Source: an uncultured Steroidobacteraceae bacterium
Lineage (GTDB): Bacteria; Pseudomonadota; Gammaproteobacteria; Steroidobacterales; Steroidobacteraceae
NCBI GenBank assembly: GCA_955652625.1
Contig: CATPBM010000087.1
Coordinates: forward strand, 1 to 6,783
Length of the DNA: 6,783 bases
Direction of reading: 5' to 3'
How positions within the stretch are numbered: the first letter of the stretch is position 1; every line of letters starts with the position of its first letter. The translations under genes and the position numbers were made by a program. Below, one piece after another: positions 1 through 4,947 of this stretch. The notes under the pieces were generated by a model. The model ran no database searches. It worked only from the letters and a program-made list of their open reading frames with translations, and was not told where the DNA came from.

Positions 1-887
1 ACCTTCTTCGGGGCGCCGGCCGGCTTGAGCTTCGGGGTGGCCGCTGCGGGTTTGGGGGTGGCCGCTGCGGGTTTGGGGGTGGCCGCTGCGGGTTTGGGCG
101 CGGAGGCGGCAGGCTTCGGCTTGCTGGTGGTGCGCTCGGCCTCCTGAACCGCAAACGCGCCGCCCTGCGGATCCATCATGAGCGCGATCCAGCTGCCGCC
201 CGGAACCTGCATCGGCCCGTGCAGCAAACGCCCGCCCGCGGCCTTGGCCGCGGCGACCGCCTTGTCCGCATCAGCCACGTGCACGTAGCTCAGCCAGTTC
301 GCCGGTGTGGAGGGGCCCTGCACGTTGCACATCCCGCCTACCGGGATGCGGGCGTGCTCGAAGAGCTGGTAGACGCCCGAGGCGCCCATGTCGTGCCCCT
401 GACCCTTGGTCCAGCCGAACAGCGTGCCGTAAAAGCGCAGCGCGCCGGCGACGTCGGTGGTCGCGAGCTCGTGCCATGTGAATCCGCCCTGCGCCGGTGT
501 CGCCGGCGGCGGGCCGCCCCCCGGAGTGAACAGCGCGAACGTCGCCCCCTGCGGGTCGGCGAGCACCGCGAAGCGCCCGACGTTCGGAATGTCCGTCGGA
601 CTCTTGACCACGCGCGCACCCAGTCCCTGGGCCTGGGCGCAGGTGCTGTCGACATTGGGCGTGCCCACGTAAACCAGCCAGTGAGGCGGGGTACCCCCTG
701 CTTCAGGGGGCAACGCCATGAGGCCGCCGATCTGGGCCTGCCCGGCCATCCAGATGGTGTAGCCGGGCATATTCGAAGGCTGCGTGCGCCACGGGAGCAC
801 CTTCTGGTAGAACACGGCGGCGGCGGCCGTATCGGTCGTCAACAACTCGTGCCAGACAAATCGTCCCAGGACATCTGCGTTGCTCAT
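1..887 (-). CDS. Two-domain VOC (glyoxalase-like) protein with PKPAAAT-repeat tail, 3' end beyond window
   Basis: The frame is open from an ATG at 887 to the left edge, giving 295 residues without a stop, so the C-terminus is missing. Two homologous halves are visible: residues about 8-122 and 135-250. Each begins with a matching motif (VWHELLTTD, TWHELATTD) followed by an FY and a W, and each ends in DPQG plus a beta strand (TFALF, AFAVQ). This is the vicinal oxygen chelate fold in the duplicated form often annotated as 'predicted enzyme related to lactoylglutathione lyase'. The terminal glutamate that binds metal in glyoxalase I (as in IELI) is absent from both halves, so I infer no classic GloA activity; substrate unknown. 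A Pro-rich linker (GGGPPPATP) joins the halves. After residue 252 comes a Lys/Pro/Ala-rich tail with three PKPAAAT repeats and then LKPAGAPKK. The start overlaps the upstream transporter stop as ATGA, with GAGGA 9 nt upstream. The family call is firm; the function is not known. Confidence 0.88.
   Translation of the reverse strand, partial: MSNADVLGRFVWHELLTTDTAAAAVFYQKVLPWRTQPSNMPGYTIWMAGQAQIGGLMALPPEAGGTPPHWLVYVGTPNVDSTCAQAQGLGARVVKSPTDIPNVGRFAVLADPQGATFALFTPGGGPPPATPAQGGFTWHELATTDVAGALRFYGTLFGWTKGQGHDMGASGVYQLFEHARIPVGGMCNVQGPSTPANWLSYVHVADADKAVAAAKAAGGRLLHGPMQVPGGSWIALMMDPQGGAFAVQEAERTTSKPKPAASAPKPAAATPKPAAATPKPAAATPKLKPAGAPKK
36..98 (-). repeat. Three perfect 21-bp tandem repeats encoding PKPAAAT
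   Basis: Three identical 21-base copies lie at 36-56, 57-77 and 78-98. They encode residues 264-284 of the two-domain VOC protein as PKPAAAT three times. The flanks are degenerate versions (APKPAAS-like before, PKLKPAG after). Because copies are identical at every base, including third codon positions, they probably arose by recent duplication or slippage. Any change of one copy keeps the reading frame. Confidence 0.95.
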
Positions 888-1855
888 GGTGCGTCTTCCT
901 CTTGTTGGCGAGCGACATCGTCCACTGCCGGCGATCGGCGCGACATTCTGCCAAGCTCCGTCGTGTACTTCCATGACTGTCGCGCCGGCTCGTGTGCGGC
1001 GTGCGTCCGCTCGCGCCAGATCAGGTACAGCCCGCTCGCGATTACGATGCCGCCCCCCAGGCACACCCGCGCCGATGGCAGCACGTGCCACACCACCCGG
1101 TCGATGCCGATGCCCCACAGGAGCGCGGTGTATTCGAAGGGGGCCACGACCGACGGGGGTGCCGAGCGGAAGGCCTCCGTGAGCAGGTACTGGCCGATCG
1201 CGGCCAGCACCCCCAAGGCGAGCAGCCATGTCCAGTGCGCAGGCTGGATCGGCACCCATCGGGGCGCGGCGATGGCGGTCGTGAACAGCGTCATCAGGCT
1301 GATGGTCCAGAAAACCACGCTCACGGTGGTGTCGGTGCGCGTCAGCACCCGTACCGCGATGCCGCTCACGGCATAGGCGGTGGCGCCTACCAGCGCCGCG
1401 AGCACCCCGAGGCTTGCCAGCCCCGCGCTCGTGGGGCGCAGCATGGTCAGCACCCCGGCAAGGCCGACCAGGATGGCGAGCCAGTTGCGCCAGCTGATGC
1501 GCTCCTTGAGCAGCGGCACGGACAGCGCCGCCACGAGGAGCGGCGCGGACAGGAACACGGCGTAGGCGTTGGCGAGGGACAGGACGCGCACCGCATAGAT
1601 GAAGCCGCCCAGCACCACCACGCTGAGCGCGCCGCGCAGCAGGTGCATTGGCCAGCGCCGGGGCCTCAAGTCGCGCAGCCGCCCGGCGAGCAACACCGGC
1701 AGCAGCGTGAACGGGAGCGAGGTCGCCCCGCGAAGTGCCGCGACCTGCATGGGCGGATAGTGCTCGGACAGGACCTTCAGGAATCCATCCATGCCGGAGA
1801 ATACGGCGACCGCCGCGATCATGATGGCGATCGCGCGAAGCCTCTCCTGGCGCAT
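884..1855 (-). CDS. DMT-superfamily (EamA) transporter, ten membrane helices
   Basis: The 323-residue product (counted from ATG 1855) shows about ten hydrophobic helices in two repeats of five. Counting from the GTG one codon earlier, they lie near residues 9-25, 36-56, 76-92, 97-116, 123-141, 147-169, 177-198, 209-226, 234-251 and 262-281. Each half ends in the pattern usual for EamA domains: PLLKERISW followed by a glycine-rich helix, and FEYTALLWG followed by a glycine-rich helix. This is an inner-membrane drug/metabolite transporter; the family moves amino acids, nucleotides, nucleotide sugars and other metabolites, and the substrate cannot be read here. About 40 hydrophilic residues follow the last helix (WRERTHAAHE to QQEEDAP), probably cytoplasmic. 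Start choice: ATG 1855 overlaps the preceding TGA by one base (TGATG); a GTG at 1858 is possible. GGAGG at 1876-1872 is rather distant, so reinitiation after the upstream gene is likely. Confidence 0.9.
   Translation of the reverse strand: MRQERLRAIAIMIAAVAVFSGMDGFLKVLSEHYPPMQVAALRGATSLPFTLLPVLLAGRLRDLRPRRWPMHLLRGALSVVVLGGFIYAVRVLSLANAYAVFLSAPLLVAALSVPLLKERISWRNWLAILVGLAGVLTMLRPTSAGLASLGVLAALVGATAYAVSGIAVRVLTRTDTTVSVVFWTISLMTLFTTAIAAPRWVPIQPAHWTWLLALGVLAAIGQYLLTEAFRSAPPSVVAPFEYTALLWGIGIDRVVWHVLPSARVCLGGGIVIASGLYLIWRERTHAAHEPARQSWKYTTELGRMSRRSPAVDDVARQQEEDAP
897..901 (-). promoter_or_regulatory. Ribosome binding site for the two-domain VOC gene
   Basis: The minus strand reads GAGGA at 901-897, 9 nt before the ATG at 887. 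It sits inside the last codons of the upstream transporter gene (encoding QEEDAP). Together with the ATGA overlap it fixes the VOC start and suggests translational coupling. Confidence 0.7.
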
Positions 1856-4482
1856 CACCCGCTCAGGTCCGCCTCCGCGCGGTGCGCGGCCGCCGCCACG
1901 GTGCGATAGCTCGTGCCAAGCAGCCGCGCCGGCAGGCGGAACGCGCTAATGAGCGACACCACGAGCGAGGACGCGTACGGCACTGACTGCACCAGGAGCA
2001 CGATGATCCACGCGAGGCGATCCGGTCCGGCTTTTTCAGGGACACCGGTGTAGACCACCGCCCAGGCCGACAGCAACAGGCCGATCATCATCAGCGTCTC
2101 CTCGCGCGCCGCCGCGAGCGCGTGCAGCACTCCCGCGGTGCGGCCGCGCTTGGGGGTGCGGAAGAAAGGCTCGCTCCTGGTGACCAGTCCCTTCACCGTC
2201 GCCGTGCCGATGGTGTGGGTGAGCGCGAGCCCGGCGATTGCCGCCGCCACCGTCTGGCGCAGGTTCGCGCCGACCCGCACGCGGTACAAGTGCACGAGCT
2301 TGGCGAGCTTGAAGGTGAACAGCGACAGCGGCAGCACCGAGTACATCACCAGCGGCGCATCGATCTGCCGCGGCGCCCACACCATCGCGGCCGACCAGCC
2401 GAGAGCGGCGAGGTTGAACAGCAGATTGACGCCGTCGGCGACCCACGGCAGCCAGCCGGCGACGAAGTGATAGCGCTGCCCGGCGGACAGCGGTCCGCCT
2501 TCCATGAACAGCGCGCGCGCGTGCGCCTTGATGATCTGCATCGCGCCGTATGCCCAGCGGAAGCGCTGCTTCTTGAAGTCGATGAAGGTGTCGGGCATGA
2601 GGCCGCGCCCGTAGCTCGCCGGCGTGTAGCTGGCGTCGAAGCCGAGCTCGAAAATGCGCAGGCCGAGCTCGGCATCCTCGGTGATGCACCATTCGGCCCA
2701 GCGACATTGCTCGAGCTGCCGGCGGCGCACCATGGTCATGGTGCCGTGCTGGATGATGGCGTTGCGCTCGTTGCGCGTGATCATGCCGATGTGGAAAAAG
2801 CCGCGGTACTCCGCGTAGCACATGGCCTTGAAGGCGCTCTGGTCCGCGTCGCGATAGTCCTGCGGCGCCTGCACGATGGCGAGGCGCTGGTCGGCGAACT
2901 GCGGCGTGAGCTCACGCAGCCAGCCCGCCTCCACGAGGTAGTCACTGTCGATGACGGCGACGATCTCGGCATCCGGCGCCGTGCGCTCGAGCGCGTAGTT
3001 GAGCGCGCCGGCCTTGAAGCCCGCCAGCGGCGCGACGTGAAAGAACCGGAAGCGCGCACCGAGGGTGGCGCAGTGTGCCTGCACCGGCCGCCAGACCTCC
3101 TCGTCGCGGGTGTTGTTGTCGATGACCAGCACTTCGAAGTCCGGGTAGTCCAGGCGTGCGAGCGCAGAGAGGGTCTCAAGCAGCATCGCCGGGGGCTCGT
3201 TGTAGGCCGGCACGTGGATCGAGACCTTCGGCGGCCGCGGGCCGCTGCTGAGCACTGGCGCCCCGAGCCGCCGCCGGTACGTGACCCAGTGCGCCTCGGC
3301 CCACTCGTGCGCCTCGGCGAGCAGCACCAGCATCACGCCCAGCATCCCGAGCAGCAGCAGCACCCCGGCGATGACGCTCGACACGGTCATGTACTGCTGC
3401 GTGAAGTCGTAGATCACCCACACGGCGATGGTGGTCGCAGCGTACACCACGATGGCGAGGAAGCTGCGTCCCTGGTTGCGCAGCGCCGCGCTGTTCAGGT
3501 AAAGCAATCCAAGCACCACCAGCGCCACGGCCACCGAAATGGCCGCGAGAATGTGCCACTCGGGCACGCGCACGATCGGCGCTGTGAAGGCGAACTTCGG
3601 CTTGCGGTTCACGTCGTACACGCCCCAGTAGGAGCCGACCGCGCCCTCCTGGTACGCCTTCCACGGCTGATCGAAGGCCTCCATCACGTAGTAGGTGAGC
3701 TGCTCCTTGTGCGCGCGCGCCAGGAAGCGGCGCAGGAACAGCGCCTCGTTGGACTCCGAGGCAACCGCGGACTCGTGCGTGCGCCCGCGGCTCGGCCAGC
3801 CGATCTCCGCGATCACGATCGGCTTGTGCGGGAAAGTCCGCTGCAGGCGCCGGTACTGGCTGAGCGAATAATCGACCGCGTCATCCACCGGCACGCCCTC
3901 CCAGTACGGCAGCAGGTGCACGCCGATGAAATCCACGTGCTGCGCGAGTTCCGGGTGCGTGAGCCAGCCGCTCCAGGTCTCCGCCGTGCCCACCGGCTGC
4001 TCGATCGCCGCGCGGGCGCGATCCAGATATTTCTCCAGCTCCTGGATCGGCAGGTCGCCGCGGTAGATCACCTCGTTGCCGACGATCACGCGCACCACGT
4101 TCTGGTGCGCGTTCGCCAGGTCGATCACGCTCTTCAGCTGCTCCTCGTTCTTGTCGCGGTGCGTATCGAGCCAGGCGCCGAGCGCGACGTTCAGCTCGTG
4201 CTTCTCGGCGAGCTCCGGCACGTCACCGAGCGAGCCGCCCACGCTGTAGGTGCGCACCGCGTTGACCTTGCCCTCCAGCAGCGCGAGGTCGGTGTCGATT
4301 TCCGCATCGGTGGGCATCTGGAAATGGGTCGGGTCCTCGTTGGCGCGGAACGGGGAGAACGCGAACCCCTGGATGCGCGCGGGCCACGGCGGCTCCTTCG
4401 TCGGGCGATTGAGGTACGCCCATACGGCGAACGTCAGCGTCGCGAACACCGCCGCGATGATCAGGCTCGGGAGCGTTTTCAT
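1855..4482 (-). CDS. ndvB: NdvB-like beta-glucan synthase: GH17 domain fused to membrane GT2 glycosyltransferase
   Basis: This 875-residue inner-membrane protein has four parts. Residues 5-25 are a signal anchor. Residues about 35-305 form a GH17 domain with both catalytic glutamates visible: E137 (acid/base, VGNEV) and E226 (nucleophile, IAEIGWPSRG). Three helices (about 309-329, 341-360, 366-389) place the GH17 domain in the periplasm and the next domain in the cytoplasm. Residues about 415-650 are a processive GT2 domain with D455 (VIDNN), D512/D514 (DSD), TED at 601-603 and QRFRW at 639-643. About five C-terminal helices follow (near 683, 712, 745, 797, 825). Length and architecture match the NdvB proteins of Pseudomonas and Bradyrhizobium, which make periplasmic beta-(1,3)-linked (and 1,6-branched or cyclic) glucans from UDP-glucose; their GH17 domains are transglucosylases. 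The exact product is inferred only. There is no PilZ domain, unlike BcsA, so no direct cyclic-di-GMP control is expected. The start is ATG 4482, 17 nt after gloA, with only a weak Shine-Dalgarno, so coupling is plausible. Confidence 0.93.
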   Translation of the reverse strand: MKTLPSLIIAAVFATLTFAVWAYLNRPTKEPPWPARIQGFAFSPFRANEDPTHFQMPTDAEIDTDLALLEGKVNAVRTYSVGGSLGDVPELAEKHELNVALGAWLDTHRDKNEEQLKSVIDLANAHQNVVRVIVGNEVIYRGDLPIQELEKYLDRARAAIEQPVGTAETWSGWLTHPELAQHVDFIGVHLLPYWEGVPVDDAVDYSLSQYRRLQRTFPHKPIVIAEIGWPSRGRTHESAVASESNEALFLRRFLARAHKEQLTYYVMEAFDQPWKAYQEGAVGSYWGVYDVNRKPKFAFTAPIVRVPEWHILAAISVAVALVVLGLLYLNSAALRNQGRSFLAIVVYAATTIAVWVIYDFTQQYMTVSSVIAGVLLLLGMLGVMLVLLAEAHEWAEAHWVTYRRRLGAPVLSSGPRPPKVSIHVPAYNEPPAMLLETLSALARLDYPDFEVLVIDNNTRDEEVWRPVQAHCATLGARFRFFHVAPLAGFKAGALNYALERTAPDAEIVAVIDSDYLVEAGWLRELTPQFADQRLAIVQAPQDYRDADQSAFKAMCYAEYRGFFHIGMITRNERNAIIQHGTMTMVRRRQLEQCRWAEWCITEDAELGLRIFELGFDASYTPASYGRGLMPDTFIDFKKQRFRWAYGAMQIIKAHARALFMEGGPLSAGQRYHFVAGWLPWVADGVNLLFNLAALGWSAAMVWAPRQIDAPLVMYSVLPLSLFTFKLAKLVHLYRVRVGANLRQTVAAAIAGLALTHTIGTATVKGLVTRSEPFFRTPKRGRTAGVLHALAAAREETLMMIGLLLSAWAVVYTGVPEKAGPDRLAWIIVLLVQSVPYASSLVVSLISAFRLPARLLGTSYRTVAAAAHRAEADLSG
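1872..1876 (-). promoter_or_regulatory. Possible Shine-Dalgarno for the DMT transporter
   Basis: The minus strand reads GGAGG at 1876-1872, within the last codons of the glycosyltransferase gene. It is 16 nt from ATG 1855 and 13 nt from GTG 1858, longer than ideal. It may help ribosomes reinitiate at the TGATG junction, but it could be chance in GC-rich coding sequence. Confidence 0.35.
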
Positions 4483-4499
4483 TTGCGCAGCGTGTGCGC

Positions 4500-4919
4500 C
4501 TACCAGCTGCCGGTGTTGGGCATCGACTTCCAGGGCTCCTCGGGTGCGAAGGAGGCGCCCTTCTGCAGCAGCTCGATGGATATGTTGTCGGGGGAGCGCA
4601 CGAAGGCCATGTGCCCGTCGCGCGGCGGGCGCAGGATCGTCACGCCGTGGTCAGCCAGACGCTGACAAGTGGCGTAGATGTCCTCCACCGCGTACGCCAG
4701 GTGCCCGAAGTTGCGGCCGCCGCCGTACTCCTGGGGGTCCCAGTTGTGGGTGAGCTCCACCTGCGCGTCCTCATCGCCCGCAGCTGCGAGGAACACCAGC
4801 GTGTAGCGTCCCTGCGGGTAGTCCTTGCGCGACAGCTCCGTCAGGCCGAGCGCGTCGCGGTAGAACCTCAGCGACGCGTCGATGTCGGTTACCCGGACCA
4901 TGGTGTGCAGATATTTCAT
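4500..4919 (-). CDS. gloA: Glyoxalase I-like VOC protein (lactoylglutathione lyase)
   Basis: The 139-residue product starts MKYLHTMVRV and closely resembles E. coli GloA. It has FYRDALGL after the first strand, then QVELTHNW, then FGHLAYAVED, and ends its core with ISIELLQKG. All four metal ligands of glyoxalase I are present: H5, E55, H73 and E116 (E. coli H5, E56, H74, E122). It should therefore be a cytoplasmic metalloenzyme isomerising the methylglyoxal-glutathione hemithioacetal to S-lactoylglutathione, active as a dimer. The loop before the last ligand is about five residues shorter than in E. coli, and an 18-residue tail (ASFAPEEPWK to GSW) follows the fold. I chose the ATG at 4919 although the frame is open to 5000. 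The extra 27 residues are basic, unlike the family, and would overlap the amidohydrolase end; AGAGG lies 4 nt before ATG 4919. Glutathione specificity is inferred from similarity. Confidence 0.88.
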   Translation of the reverse strand: MKYLHTMVRVTDIDASLRFYRDALGLTELSRKDYPQGRYTLVFLAAAGDEDAQVELTHNWDPQEYGGGRNFGHLAYAVEDIYATCQRLADHGVTILRPPRDGHMAFVRSPDNISIELLQKGASFAPEEPWKSMPNTGSW

Positions 4920-4923
4920 AGAG

Positions 4924-4928
4924 CCTCT
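4924..4928 (-). promoter_or_regulatory. Ribosome binding site deciding the gloA start
   Basis: The minus strand reads AGAGGCTCTATG, with AGAGG at 4928-4924 only 4 nt before ATG 4919. The spacing is short but usable. It supports the shorter 139-residue protein over the 27-residue N-terminal extension. Confidence 0.6.
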
Positions 4929-4947
4929 GGAACGGATGCTGGCGAGC

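Noticed and set aside
36..98. The tandem repeats as a CRISPR array or regulatory iterons
   Set aside because: The copies abut without spacers, keep a 21-base in-frame period and lie inside a coding frame as PKPAAAT.
219..1376. A 385-residue plus-strand frame across the VOC and transporter genes
   Set aside because: It runs across two real minus-strand genes, is rich in Arg with no domain or membrane pattern, and fits a composition artefact.
992..1909. A 305-residue plus-strand frame opposite the transporter
   Set aside because: It is a His/Gln/Arg-rich shadow of a ten-helix transporter whose sense frame is clearly coding.
2122..4665. An 847-residue open frame on the plus strand opposite the glucan synthase
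   Set aside because: It mirrors a gene with intact catalytic motifs, is rich in Arg, His and Glu without any recognisable domain, and is expected opposite a GC-rich gene. I see no support for translation.
4920..4947. A terminator or promoter between the amidohydrolase and gloA
   Set aside because: The 28-nt gap shows no stem followed by a T run and is too short for a convincing promoter.
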